This document shows, piece after piece, positions 1-8,788 of a stretch of DNA of 64,000 bases. The stretch's first letter is position 1; the number at the start of each line of letters is the position of its first letter. Both the position numbers and the translations under genes were made by a program. Source of the stretch: Chersky-840 sp963764205 (GTDB lineage Bacteria > Actinomycetota > Acidimicrobiia > Acidimicrobiales > UBA8190). The DNA lies in NCBI GenBank assembly GCA_963764205.1, contig CAVXRN010000002.1:1302001-1366000 (forward strand). The letters run 5' to 3'. The notes below the pieces were generated by a model. The model had not been told where the DNA came from, made no database searches, and worked only from the letters and a program-made list of their open reading frames with translations.

Positions 1-659
1 ACGATGGCCATGATCTGGCGCGCCGTCCCCGCCGGGTCGATGCCGCGGTCGTAGAACCGTTCGAAACGTCCGCGCCGCCATTCCTCGTCGACGAGCGGCC
101 CGTGCGAGCCGATCACGGCAGCGTTGGCGAGCTCGGCTGCGACGTACCCCTCGCGGTCGGCCGGCAGGGGTCTGGTCACCGTCGCCAATGCCTCGGACGT
201 CGGCAGTCCCACCTCGTCGGCTCCCGTGGTCGACATGATCGAACACAGGCTCGCAACGCGCGACGGATGCCTGATGACCAATGTCTGGACGATCATCCCC
301 CCCATCGACGTTCCCACCACGTGCGCGCGCTCGACGCCCAGCGCGTCGAGCAGCCCGGCGGTGTCGTCGGCCATCTCCGCCAGCGTGTACGCCACGCCGT
401 CGCGTCCGCCTTCTCGGGCCCTTCGGGCCGCGGCCAGGTCGAAGGGTGGGCCCCCGCTCAGGTGGGTGGACAGCCCCGCGTCACGATTGTCGAAGCGCAC
501 CACCCCGAAGCCCTGGTCCACCAGGAGCTCGCAGAAGCTGTCGTCCCATCCGATCAGCTGGCGCCCCAGCCCCGCGACCAGGACGACCACAGGGTCCGCG
601 GGCGACCCGAGCCGGTCGTAACACAATTCGACCCCCGTCCCGACCTCGGTCCGCTCCAT
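1..659 (-). CDS. alpha/beta hydrolase, partial (runs off the window start)
   Basis: The minus-strand frame begins with ATG at 659 and stays open for 219 codons to the edge of the window, so the C-terminus is missing. The translation has the alpha/beta-hydrolase layout: a strand PVVVLVAGLG with the oxyanion-hole region near residue 27, then VVRFDNRDAGLST, then the nucleophile elbow GTSMGGM near residue 125. The FDNRDAGLS block resembles the RdmC/aclacinomycin-methylesterase-like subfamily, but the substrate cannot be told. The catalytic His should lie in the missing part. It is divergent from galK, with 62 bp between the two starts. Confidence 0.8.
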   Translation of the reverse strand, partial: MERTEVGTGVELCYDRLGSPADPVVVLVAGLGRQLIGWDDSFCELLVDQGFGVVRFDNRDAGLSTHLSGGPPFDLAAARRAREGGRDGVAYTLAEMADDTAGLLDALGVERAHVVGTSMGGMIVQTLVIRHPSRVASLCSIMSTTGADEVGLPTSEALATVTRPLPADREGYVAAELANAAVIGSHGPLVDEEWRRGRFERFYDRGIDPAGTARQIMAI

Positions 660-721
660 GCCGGGATGCTGGCCCCGCCGAGCGGTGGGGGTCAAACCCG
701 TCGTGTCATGCTGTGGCGACG

Positions 722-1789
722 ATGGCCGATGCGAGCCTGCCGCGGCGACTCCCCCCGGTGCGCGCCTACAGCCCGGGACGGGTCAACCTCATCGGCGACC
801 ACACCGACTACAACGAGGGCCTCGCCCTTCCCATGGCCGTCGACCTGGGGACGACGGTGACGTTCGTCGCCGACGAAGGACGGCGTGTCGTGTTGCGGTC
901 CACGTCGGACCCCGAGCCGGCCGACATCGCCCTGCACCTCCCCCTCGACCCCGAGATGCTCGCGACGCTGCACCCGCGGTGGGCTCGGTACGTCGCCGCG
1001 GTGGCCGCCGCGGTCCGTCCGCCGAGCGGTGGGAGCGGCACCGTCGACACCACGCTCCCGGTCGGGGCGGGCCTCTCGTCGAGTGCCGCCCTGGAGGTGG
1101 CCCTCGCCCTCGTGTTCGGATGTGCGCCCGAGCCCCTCACGTTGGCCCGCACGTGCCAACACGCCGAACAGGCCGCCACCGGCGTGCCCACCGGGATCAT
1201 GGACCAACTGGTGGTGAGCGCGGCACAGGAGGGTTGCGCCCTGCTCATCGACTTCTCCGACCTGTCGATGGAGCCCGTCGCGCTCCCTCCCGGCCTGGAC
1301 GTCGTCGTCGTGCACTCGGGCGAGACACGTTCGCTCGACCGTTCCGGCTACACGCACCGTCGGGCCGAATGTGACGCGGCCGCCGCTCGTCTCGGCCCGC
1401 TCGGGCAGCTCGATCCGCACGTGGCCGGGGCCATCCCCGATCCCGTGCTGCGTCGCCGCGCCCGTCACGTCGCGAGCGAGTGCGAGCGGGTGAGGTCGTT
1501 CACCGCCGCGTTGGGTGCCGGTGACCTGGCCGACGCAGGACGCATCATGTCAGCGAGCCACCGCAGCCTGGCGGACGACTTCGAGGTGTCGACGCCCGGC
1601 CTCGACTCGCTGGTGGAGTCGCTCGTGCGACGGCCGGGCGTGCTCGGGGCCCGGCTGACGGGAGCCGGGTTCGGAGGGTGTGTCGTGGCACTCACCGAGC
1701 CCGGAGCGCTCGACATCGAGGCGTTACCGACGCCGGCGTGGCAGGTGCACGCGGCCGGCCGTGCCCACCTGGTGGACGTCGACGACTGA
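722..1789 (+). CDS. galK: galactokinase
   Basis: Catalyses ATP-dependent phosphorylation of galactose to galactose-1-phosphate (Leloir pathway, cytoplasm). It is a GHMP kinase of 355 aa, slightly shorter than the usual 380-390. Visible motifs are the galactokinase signature GRVNLIGDHTDYNEG near residue 19 (the usual Glu is Asp here), the ATP-binding loop PVGAGLSSSAA near residue 112, GVPTGIMDQ with the catalytic Asp near residue 155, and the C-terminal GARLTGAGFGG. The frame is open far upstream, but the ATG at 722 puts the signature at the normal distance from the N-terminus. No galT or galE lies directly beside it. It is convergent with the PH-domain gene, 15 bp apart. Confidence 0.93.
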   Translation: MADASLPRRLPPVRAYSPGRVNLIGDHTDYNEGLALPMAVDLGTTVTFVADEGRRVVLRSTSDPEPADIALHLPLDPEMLATLHPRWARYVAAVAAAVRPPSGGSGTVDTTLPVGAGLSSSAALEVALALVFGCAPEPLTLARTCQHAEQAATGVPTGIMDQLVVSAAQEGCALLIDFSDLSMEPVALPPGLDVVVVHSGETRSLDRSGYTHRRAECDAAAARLGPLGQLDPHVAGAIPDPVLRRRARHVASECERVRSFTAALGAGDLADAGRIMSASHRSLADDFEVSTPGLDSLVESLVRRPGVLGARLTGAGFGGCVVALTEPGALDIEALPTPAWQVHAAGRAHLVDVDD

Positions 1790-1804
1790 GTCGTCGAGGT
1801 CCGA

Positions 1805-2509
1805 TCACAAACGGGCGAGCAACTCGGCCTTCTTGGAGGCGAACTCCTCGTCGCTGACGATGCCGCGCCGTCGGAGCTCGTCGAGCTGCACCAAGCGGTC
1901 GGCGACGGTGTCCTCGCCGATGTGGATCCGAGGCACGGGCTCGGTGCCCGAGGGGGGGGTGTCCTCGGCCCACGACCCGCCCGACCCCGACCCACCGGAT
2001 CCGCCCGACCCGACCGGGACCACCGACCGGTGCCGCAGGGCGTCGATCTGCTCGGTGACGATGCTCTGCACCGCGGCGGGGCGGGGGACCCGGGCAAAGA
2101 CCACGACGCCGGCGTCGCCTCCCACCTCGACGTGGAGCTCACCGGTGCGCAGGATCCGATCGAGGATCGACTGGTGATACGAGAGCTGGTTGACGCGTTC
2201 GAGCCGCAGCTCGAGGCCGTGGCGGCCGAGCACGCCGGATCGCTGCACGATACGCGTCGTGGTCACGACGAGGCTGGTGGCGAACCAGCGGACGAGCCGC
2301 GCCGCCAACCACAGCGTCGAGCACCCCACGAGAACGAGCAACAGGTAGAAGACGTCGGGAGACGCGTTGGAGAATTGCACGACGACGGCGATGGCGAGCG
2401 CCACGACCACGACGCAGACCACGAGTGCCCGGCCCAGGAACGCCCAGTGGGGACGGATCTCGACGACGACTTCTTCGTCCTCGGTGAGGAGACGGCGGGG
2501 AAAAGGCAT
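1805..2509 (-). CDS. PH-domain (bPH2/YdbS-like) membrane protein with C-terminal SHOCT domain
   Basis: A 234-aa protein of unknown function. Two adjacent hydrophobic helices lie at about residues 25-47 and 52-70, followed by a bacterial PH domain (TTTRIVQRSGVLGR, then ERVNQLSYHQSILDRIL, about residues 80-150). A Gly/Ser-rich linker (GSGGSGGSGSGGS) leads to a SHOCT helix hairpin at the C-terminus (LVQLDELRRRGIVSDEEFASK). SHOCT modules are short oligomerisation or tethering helices, so a membrane-scaffold role is an inference. The start at 2509 is preferred because it leaves a short cytosolic tail before the first helix; an ATG at 2551 adds 14 residues. It lies 86 bp downstream of ddl on the same strand. 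Confidence 0.75.
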   Translation of the reverse strand: MPFPRRLLTEDEEVVVEIRPHWAFLGRALVVCVVVVALAIAVVVQFSNASPDVFYLLLVLVGCSTLWLAARLVRWFATSLVVTTTRIVQRSGVLGRHGLELRLERVNQLSYHQSILDRILRTGELHVEVGGDAGVVVFARVPRPAAVQSIVTEQIDALRHRSVVPVGSGGSGGSGSGGSWAEDTPPSGTEPVPRIHIGEDTVADRLVQLDELRRRGIVSDEEFASKKAELLARL

Positions 2510-2595
2510 GCCGGGCAAGCGTATCGCCGGGCCCTCTCCCCCCAGGGGCATCCGCGGGCCACCACCATCCACCGGGCACCACCACCGGCGCCGGG

Positions 2596-3732
2596 TCAGG
2601 CCAGCTTGCTGGCGATCCCGCCGGCGCTCCGCAACACCGTCCCGTCGGCTCCGGCCGCGCTGTGGTGCACCGAGGGCCGGGCGAGTGCCTCGCCCATGAG
2701 CGAGTCGAGGAGGTCGATGAACGGGACCAGCGGGTCCACCCACAGGTACCGGGCGAGTGAGCCCGGGACCGTGTTGACCTCGTTCACGAACACGGCGTCC
2801 CCGTCGGAGAGGAAGTCGATGCGCGCCACTCCCCTGACGTCGGCCAGTGCCAGCACGGCCAGCGCCGCGTCGCGCAGGATGGCCAGGACGGGCGGGGCGA
2901 GGTCGGCCGGGAGCTGTCGGGGGGCGCTCGCCATCCCCTCTCCCCCGACGTACTTGTCGGCGTAGCCGAGGATCTCCGCCGCGGCGGTCGAGCGCAGCGG
3001 CCGCTCGACGGCCGACAGCTCCATGGCCGGCCACGTCCGAGCAGCCACGTTCAAGTCGAAGAGGTCGTCGCGGTAGGGCTCGACCACCGCACCGGCACGC
3101 AGGTGGACGTTGTCCTCGAGCCGGGCCAGGGCGGTGTCGAGATCGGCGACGACCTCGACACCGATCGACGAGCCCCCGTACCGGGGCTTGAGGATGTAGG
3201 GACCCGGGAAGCCCACGTCGTCGGCGGATTTGCCCCCGTCCTTGCGCAACAACACCCGCGCCAGCACCGGCAGGCCCGCAGCGCGCGCTACGCCGGCGAA
3301 GGCGAGCTTGTCCATCCCCAATGCGGCCCCGGCCACACCGGGACCGGTATAGGCGAGGCCGACGAGGTCGAGCGCGGCCTGCAACGTCCCGTCCTCACCC
3401 GGGCCACCGTGACAGCAGTTCACGACCACGTCGAGCGGCAGTGGTCGGGTGCGGCCCAGACGCCCGGCACCGGCCACGAACCCGGCCCCTTCGGCCCCGG
3501 TGACGAGCTGCAGTGACTGGGCCCCGCGCGGGACCCCGTCGATGAAGTCCGCCGCCTCGAGCGTGGCGTCGGTGCGGAACCACTCCCCGGTCTTGGACCA
3601 GTACAGGCCGATGACGTCGCGCTGTGCGCCCGCCAGCTCGTGCGCCGCCTGCAAGCCGGTGAGGATGCTCACGTCGTGCTCGGGGGACGGGCCCCCGAAG
3701 ACGACGGCGACCTTGGCGGCGTTGACGTTCAA
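2596..3732 (-). CDS. ddl: D-alanine--D-alanine ligase
   Basis: Joins two D-alanines with ATP to give the D-Ala-D-Ala terminus of the peptidoglycan stem peptide. The protein is 378 aa, normal for the family. The N-terminus VAVVFGGPSPEHDVSILTG is the Ddl signature, followed by an ATP-grasp fold: a Gly-rich block CCHGGPGEDGTLQ, the hinge GPYILKPRYGGSSIGV, and C-terminal metal/substrate residues RIDFLSDGDAVFVNEVNTVPGS. The start is a TTG at 3732 with GGAGAGG about 8 nt upstream; no ATG fits this N-terminus. It lies just downstream of the murF-like gene on the same strand (60 bp gap), and the two would act in consecutive steps. Confidence 0.93.
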   Translation of the reverse strand: MNVNAAKVAVVFGGPSPEHDVSILTGLQAAHELAGAQRDVIGLYWSKTGEWFRTDATLEAADFIDGVPRGAQSLQLVTGAEGAGFVAGAGRLGRTRPLPLDVVVNCCHGGPGEDGTLQAALDLVGLAYTGPGVAGAALGMDKLAFAGVARAAGLPVLARVLLRKDGGKSADDVGFPGPYILKPRYGGSSIGVEVVADLDTALARLEDNVHLRAGAVVEPYRDDLFDLNVAARTWPAMELSAVERPLRSTAAAEILGYADKYVGGEGMASAPRQLPADLAPPVLAILRDAALAVLALADVRGVARIDFLSDGDAVFVNEVNTVPGSLARYLWVDPLVPFIDLLDSLMGEALARPSVHHSAAGADGTVLRSAGGIASKLA

Positions 3733-3792
3733 CAGTCGACCTCTCCTGTGATCGTGGGATGCAACCCACCGAATGACGCGGTCCGGCGGCGC

Positions 3793-5334
3793 TCAAGGGT
3801 AGTGGTCGGGCAGGTCGTTCTCGTACAGCACGACATCGCCGCTCTCGAGGTGCGCCCGCACCCACTCGGTCGCCTTCGGACGCGTCGACACCACCACCAA
3901 CCGGGGCGTGCCGGGTTCGGGCGACGCGCGCCGAGCCCCCCGGAGCAGCGCACGGCGGTTGGTGCGACCCACGATCACCAGGTCGGTCACCACGGCCGCC
4001 GCTTCGGCCGCGAACCCGGCGTTCTCCTCGCTCTGCACCGAGCCCAGCTCGACCATGCCGGGCGTGACCACCGCCCGCCGCGTGGAGCCGGCGCCGAGAC
4101 GCTCCAAGGTCGCCAAGGCGGCGCGGGCGCCCGCGGGGTTGGCGTTGTAGGTGTCGTCGAGCACGGTGACACCTCCGCTCCCGGTCGCCTGCTCGAGCCG
4201 ATGCGGGGCACCCGGCAGCGTGGGCAGGCGCCGGACCACGTCATCGGAGGGAACACCGAGCTCCAGCGCCACGGCGATAGCAGCCGCGACGTTGCCGGGG
4301 CGTCCGTCCACGGCCACCGCGTCGGCGATCTCGGCACCGTGCACGGTGACCGAGAGCCCGCCGCCGCGCTCGATGACGCACACGTCCGCGCCCGTGTCGT
4401 GGGCCGAGACGCGCCACACCTTTGTGTCTCGGTTCCCGCACTCCACGGCCAGCGCGGCCAGGCGGTCGTCGTCGACCACCAGCACCACGCACGGCGCGTC
4501 CCGGAGGATCTCGGCCTTGGCCTCGACGATGCGGTCCTCGGAGCCGAAGCGCTCGAGGTGCACAGGCCCGATGGCGGTGATCACCGCGACGTCGGGATGG
4601 ATCCACGAGCACAGCTCGGCGATCTCGCCCCGTCCGTAGGTGCCCATCTCGGCCACGAAGACCTCGGTCCCCTCGGCCAGGTGCTCGTTGACGGCACGCG
4701 CCAGCCCGGCGCGGTTGTTGAAACTGGCCGGACTGGCCACCACGGACTTGGTGCCACCGACGAGGTGGGCGACGTAGCCCTTGGTGCTCGTCTTGCCGAA
4801 CGAGCCGGTGATGGCGACGACCGTGGGCGCCACACGCGCCAGACGCGCCGCGGCCCGCGCCACGTGGGAACCGGCGAGTCGGCGCTCGATCGGGCCCGTG
4901 ATCGCACAGGCCAGGTCGACCAGGGCCGGTACCGCCAGGGCCGCGGCAGCGGCGGCCACCGGCCCCGCCCCCGCGAGGGATCCGCCGACGACGGCTGCGG
5001 CTTCGAGTCCGAGCCACACGAGCGCCAACGTTCGCAGCCGTCGCGTCCAGGCCAACGGAGCGGTCCGCCCCCGCCACGACAGCCCGATCGGGCCCAATGC
5101 CGTCACCGCCGCGGTTGCGAACGCCGCCGCGGGCCAGCGCGACGAGAGCAGGAGGCCCGCCACGGCGAGGGCGAGCCCGATCACGTTCAGCGGCACAGAG
5201 GTCCACCACCGCAAGGCGAATCGCGAGGTGGCGTCGACGAGGTAGTGCTCGCGCTGCGCCACCCGAAGCCAGCGCGGCCCGGCGACGACGACGGAGAGCG
5301 AGCACACCGCGACGACGACTCCCCGGAGGATCAC
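3793..5334 (-). CDS. murF: MurF-type Mur ligase with N-terminal membrane domain
   Basis: Probably UDP-MurNAc-tripeptide--D-alanyl-D-alanine ligase, which adds the dipeptide made by the neighbouring Ddl. The first ~150 residues are unusual for MurF: several hydrophobic segments (for example WWTSVPLNVIGLALAVAGLL and ALVWLGLEAAAVVGGSLAGA) suggest a membrane anchor. A Mur ligase then follows: the P-loop GSFGKTSTK near residue 185, FNNRAGLARAVNEH, the HLERFGS block typical of MurF, and the C-terminal DDTYNANP. Length is 513 aa. The start is a GTG overlapping the upstream hydrolase stop by 4 bp. A soluble N-terminal UDP-MurNAc-binding domain is not obvious, so a related lipid-linked substrate is an alternative. 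The ddl neighbour favours the MurF role. Confidence 0.82.
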   Translation of the reverse strand: MILRGVVVAVCSLSVVVAGPRWLRVAQREHYLVDATSRFALRWWTSVPLNVIGLALAVAGLLLSSRWPAAAFATAAVTALGPIGLSWRGRTAPLAWTRRLRTLALVWLGLEAAAVVGGSLAGAGPVAAAAAALAVPALVDLACAITGPIERRLAGSHVARAAARLARVAPTVVAITGSFGKTSTKGYVAHLVGGTKSVVASPASFNNRAGLARAVNEHLAEGTEVFVAEMGTYGRGEIAELCSWIHPDVAVITAIGPVHLERFGSEDRIVEAKAEILRDAPCVVLVVDDDRLAALAVECGNRDTKVWRVSAHDTGADVCVIERGGGLSVTVHGAEIADAVAVDGRPGNVAAAIAVALELGVPSDDVVRRLPTLPGAPHRLEQATGSGGVTVLDDTYNANPAGARAALATLERLGAGSTRRAVVTPGMVELGSVQSEENAGFAAEAAAVVTDLVIVGRTNRRALLRGARRASPEPGTPRLVVVSTRPKATEWVRAHLESGDVVLYENDLPDHYP

Positions 5335-6098
5335 GAGCTGCGCGCCAATGCTCGTTGCACTGCGGCGCGCAACTCCTCGGGTGCAGTGAGGGGGAGCAGG
5401 TGTCCGGCACCCGGACAGACGGTGAGCTGTGCGTCGGCGATGGTCGACGCCAGCGCGCGCGCGCTCTCGAGCGGGGCTTCTGTGTCGTCGTCGCCCCACA
5501 CGAGCTCGACCGGGCACGCCAGGGCCGCCAACGCGTCGTCGTAGTGCTCGTTCACGAGGCGCACCAGGACGTCGCGCATCACGCCCTGGGCGGCTCGGTA
5601 GTCGGGCGAACCGTGACGCTGTCGTGCCCGTTCCATCCGCGCCTCGCCCAGCAGTCGGGCGCGGTGCAGGGCCCGAGCCATCCGGTAGGCGGTCGGTGGG
5701 CGGCGGGGTTTGCCCGAGCGAGGCAGCAGCGGTGCCCCGGTGAGCACGAGGGCGCGCACGAGCTCGGGCCGGGCCGCCGCCAAGCGCACTGCGATCCGGC
5801 CGCCGAGGGAGTGGCCCACGACGACGAGCCCCGGCCCGGGGTCCCCCACCTCTTCGAGCAGGGCCGCCACGGCAGCCGCGTACTCGGGCGATCCCCACGG
5901 GCCCGTCGGTGGCGGGGTCGCGCCGAAACCCGGGAGGTCGGGGGCCACGGTGGCGAGGGGGCCCGGTGCGGCACCGGGCCCGAGGGAGGGGGCGAAGTCG
6001 GCGTGGGTACGACGCCATCCGTGCAATGCGGCCACCACCGGGGGGCCCTCTCCCCAGGTCTCGCCGTACAACGTCCCACCGGCGAGCGACCGCAGCAC
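5331..6098 (-). CDS. alpha/beta hydrolase
   Basis: A 255-aa alpha/beta hydrolase-fold protein of unknown substrate. It shows the oxyanion region AALHGWRRTHADF, VAPDLPGFGAT, the nucleophile elbow VVGHSLGGRIAV (Ser near residue 97), an acidic residue in ELVWGDDDTEAP and the catalytic His in CPGAGHLLPL near the end, so the catalytic triad looks complete. The start is a GTG at 6098 with TAGCCT ending 6 nt before it (leaderless type). It forms an operon with the murF-like gene through a GTGA overlap and is divergent from the UvrD-type helicase. Confidence 0.85.
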   Translation of the reverse strand: MLRSLAGGTLYGETWGEGPPVVAALHGWRRTHADFAPSLGPGAAPGPLATVAPDLPGFGATPPPTGPWGSPEYAAAVAALLEEVGDPGPGLVVVGHSLGGRIAVRLAAARPELVRALVLTGAPLLPRSGKPRRPPTAYRMARALHRARLLGEARMERARQRHGSPDYRAAQGVMRDVLVRLVNEHYDDALAALACPVELVWGDDDTEAPLESARALASTIADAQLTVCPGAGHLLPLTAPEELRAAVQRALARSS

Positions 6099-6104
6099 CC
6101 CGGG

Positions 6105-6110
6105 AGGCTA
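6105..6110 (-). promoter_or_regulatory. -10 element of a leaderless promoter (hydrolase-murF-ddl operon)
   Basis: TAGCCT lies 6 nt before the GTG start at 6098, with no Shine-Dalgarno between them. This is the spacing expected if transcription starts at or beside the start codon. No clear -35 box is seen. Confidence 0.5.
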
Positions 6111-6162
6111 CCTCCGGGACACCGGGGCTCCACCCATCCCCCGCGCCATTACAGCCCGCCGA

Positions 6163-6168
6163 TACCGT
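6163..6168 (+). promoter_or_regulatory. -10 element of a leaderless promoter (helicase gene)
   Basis: TACCGT lies 7 nt before the ATG at 6176. It is divergent from the hydrolase -10 about 55 bp away, so the two genes share a compact bidirectional promoter region. Confidence 0.45.
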
Positions 6169-6175
6169 CGCCTCG

Positions 6176-7978
6176 ATGCCCAGCGCCACGTCCCGCGTCG
6201 GCGGCTCGTCGGAGCTGCTGCACGGTCTCACCCAGGCCCAACAGCGCGCCGTGCTGGCGCCTGACTCCCCCTTGTGCGTGCTCGCCGCGGCCGGGTCGGG
6301 CAAGACGACGGTCCTGGCGCGGCGCATGGCCCGTCGGATCCTCGACGGGTCCGCCCGGGCCGAACACGCCCTGGTGGTCACCTTCACCCGCAAGGCCGCC
6401 TCCGAGCTGCGACAGCGTCTGGGGCGGCTCGGGGTCCCGAGCTCCCTTGCGGCCGGGACGTTCCACGCCCTGGCCTTTGCCCAACTCCGCCGCCACTGGG
6501 CCGACCAGGACGAGCGCCCCCCCGTGGTGGTGGACGATCCCCACCGCCTGGTCCGGGCCGTCCTGGGACCCCGATCCTCCATGAAACCGGCACATGCCGC
6601 CGCTGTGCTCGGGGAGCTGCACTGGGCCCAGGTGAGCATGGTCGACCCCGGCCACTACGCCGGCGCCGCCCGAGCCGCGGGGCGCGACCCCCTGCTCGGC
6701 ATCGCCCCCGAGGACATCGCCGAGATCTACGACGCCTATGTGGGTGAGAAGAAGAGACGCAACGTGCTCGACCTCGACGATCTCGTGACACGCGCGGCGG
6801 CGCTGCTCGAAGAGGACGGGGCCGCGGCGGCGGTCCAGCGGTGGCGCATCCGGCACGTGTTCGTCGACGAGTTCCAGGACGTGAACCCGGCCCAGTGGCG
6901 CCTGCTCACGGCGTGGCTCGGAGACGGCACCGACCTCTTCGTGGTCGGCGACCCCCGACAGGCCATCTACGCGTGGAACGGGGCCGACCCCACGCTCCTC
7001 GACCGCCTCCCCGACCTCCTCCCGGGCACCGTCGTGCTGCGACTCGACGACAACCATCGGTCGACGCCACAGGTGGTCGGCGCCGCCCGGGCCGTCCTCG
7101 GTGCCGATCCCGGTCAGGCGGCGCGTCCCGACGGGCCGTTGCCCGTGGTGGGCGGCTTCGACGACGACGACGCCGAGGCCGCCGCGGTGGCACGGTGGCT
7201 GCGCCGGGCGCATCGGCCGGGCCGGCCCTGGTCGCATCTGGCCGTTCTCGCTCGTACCAACAACCGGCTCGAGCCCGTGGCCCGGGCGCTGGAGCGAGCC
7301 GGCATCCCCCACCGGGTCGGCGGGGGCGCCAAGGAGACGGCACGGGCCCGCAGCGCGTTGGCCGAGCTCCGTCGGGCACCGCGGGCCCGGCACCTTCGCA
7401 GCGCGTTGGCCGAGCTCGTCATGACGCGCCAGGCGCAAGAGATCGCCGACGCGCGGGCCTCGGGTACCGACGACACGCCGGGGTCGGACCCGGGGCTTCC
7501 CCGTGCGTTGGCCGAGCTCGCCGACGAACACGCGCTCGAATTCCCCGACGGCACGGTGGGCGAGTTCCTCGACTGGGTCGTGGCCGGCGGGGAGGGTGCG
7601 CTGGAGCTCGACGCCGTCGACGGTGTCGAGCTGTCCACGTTCCACCGCGCCAAGGGCCTCGAATGGCCTGCCGTGGCGGTCGTCGGCCTCGAGGACGGCA
7701 TGGTCCCCATCGCCTATGCCGTGACGCCTGCCGCGCTGGCGGAGGAGCGCCGGCTCCTCTACGTCGCGCTCACGCGGGCCGAGGACGAGCTGTGGTGCTC
7801 GTGGGCCCGCACGCGGCGGGCAGGTGACCGGACCTGGCGATGCGACCCATCACCGCTTCTGGCCGGCGTGGAGCGCGCCAGTCGTGACAGCGGCACCGTT
7901 CCTGACGCCCGCCAACTCTCGTCCCGCATCGCCTCCCTGCGGACGATGCTCCCCGCACCGACCGACCGGGCCAGCTGA
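6176..7978 (+). CDS. UvrD/PcrA-type superfamily I DNA helicase
   Basis: ATP-dependent 3'-5' DNA helicase for repair or replication-fork processing. It is 600 aa, shorter than UvrD/PcrA (about 700-750). Helicase motifs occur in order: Q-motif region LTQAQQRAVLAPDSPL, motif I AAAGSGKTT, motif Ia LVVTFTRKAASELRQRL, motif II VFVDEFQDVNPAQW, motif III VVGDPRQAIYAWNGAD, motif IV DDNHRST, motif V VELSTFHRAKGLEWPAV and motif VI LYVALTRAEDELW. The insertion subdomains 1B/2B look short, and no nuclease or HRDC domain is visible after motif VI. The ATG at 6176 directly precedes motif Q and follows a TACCGT hexamer. Convergent with xthA. Confidence 0.9.
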   Translation: MPSATSRVGGSSELLHGLTQAQQRAVLAPDSPLCVLAAAGSGKTTVLARRMARRILDGSARAEHALVVTFTRKAASELRQRLGRLGVPSSLAAGTFHALAFAQLRRHWADQDERPPVVVDDPHRLVRAVLGPRSSMKPAHAAAVLGELHWAQVSMVDPGHYAGAARAAGRDPLLGIAPEDIAEIYDAYVGEKKRRNVLDLDDLVTRAAALLEEDGAAAAVQRWRIRHVFVDEFQDVNPAQWRLLTAWLGDGTDLFVVGDPRQAIYAWNGADPTLLDRLPDLLPGTVVLRLDDNHRSTPQVVGAARAVLGADPGQAARPDGPLPVVGGFDDDDAEAAAVARWLRRAHRPGRPWSHLAVLARTNNRLEPVARALERAGIPHRVGGGAKETARARSALAELRRAPRARHLRSALAELVMTRQAQEIADARASGTDDTPGSDPGLPRALAELADEHALEFPDGTVGEFLDWVVAGGEGALELDAVDGVELSTFHRAKGLEWPAVAVVGLEDGMVPIAYAVTPAALAEERRLLYVALTRAEDELWCSWARTRRAGDRTWRCDPSPLLAGVERASRDSGTVPDARQLSSRIASLRTMLPAPTDRAS

Positions 7979-7996
7979 GGACCACCGCGGCCCGGC

Positions 7997-8773
7997 TCAC
8001 ACGTCGACGTCGACGTCGACGAACACCGGCGCGTGGTCCGACGGTTGTTTGCCCTTGCGGGCGTTGCGGTCGACGAGCGCAGAGACGACGTGGGCCGCGA
8101 GCGGCCGGCTCACCATGACGAGATCGATCCGCAGGCCCATGTGCTTGTGGAAGTTCCCCGCCCGGTAGTCCCACCAGGTAAAGAGCTGGTCCTGGTCGTA
8201 GCAGAGGCGGAACGCGTCGACGAGCCCCCACTCCTCGAGCGCCCGCAGGCTCTCGCGCTCGGGGCCCGTCACATGCGTCGCCCCCACCAAGGCGGCGGGG
8301 TCCCACACGTCGCGGTCCTCGGGTGCCACGTTGAAGTCGCCGCACACCGCGACGTTGTCGTCGGGCTTGACCGTGCGCTCCAGATAGCGCAGAAGCTCGC
8401 TGTACCAGGCCAATTTGGCCTGGTAGTGCTCGCTCGCGACCTCACGACCGTTGGGGACGTAGACGCTGTGCACGCGCACCCCGCCACACGTGGCGGCCAA
8501 CAGACGCGGACCCTGGTCGTCGGCCGGGCCGTCGAACCCTCGGACCACGTCCTCGAGGCCGACGCGGCTGACGACGGCCACGCCGTTCCACCGTCCGTCG
8601 CCGTGGGAGGCCGACTCGTACCCGAGCGCCGAGAACGCCATGGACGGGAACGCGGCGTCGGCCAACTTGGTCTCCTGCATGCACAGCACGTCAGGTCGCG
8701 CGTAGTCGATCCATTCCTCGACGCGGGCCAGGCGGGCGTTGAGCGAGTTCACGTTCCAGGTAGCGATGCGCAC
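7997..8773 (-). CDS. xthA: exodeoxyribonuclease III (AP endonuclease family)
   Basis: A Mg-dependent AP endonuclease/3'-5' exonuclease of base-excision repair, 258 aa, full length. Family blocks are present: IATWNVNSLNAR at the N-terminus (catalytic Asn), LCMQETK (metal-binding Glu), NGVAVVSR, CGDFNVAPEDRDVW (Asp/Asn pair), FTWWDYR and the terminal SDHAPVFV (catalytic Asp-His). The start is a GTG at 8773. It lies 15 bp downstream of fabZ on the same strand, probably in one transcript. Substrate preference within the ExoIII family cannot be read from sequence. Confidence 0.92.
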   Translation of the reverse strand: MRIATWNVNSLNARLARVEEWIDYARPDVLCMQETKLADAAFPSMAFSALGYESASHGDGRWNGVAVVSRVGLEDVVRGFDGPADDQGPRLLAATCGGVRVHSVYVPNGREVASEHYQAKLAWYSELLRYLERTVKPDDNVAVCGDFNVAPEDRDVWDPAALVGATHVTGPERESLRALEEWGLVDAFRLCYDQDQLFTWWDYRAGNFHKHMGLRIDLVMVSRPLAAHVVSALVDRNARKGKQPSDHAPVFVDVDVDV

Positions 8774-8788
8774 GTCGGGGCCCCCGGT

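Noticed and set aside
3640..5544. Plus-strand ORF of 634 codons opposite the murF-like gene
   Set aside because: It is a shadow frame: Arg/His/Gly-rich, no motif, and it crosses the boundary of two real genes on the other strand.
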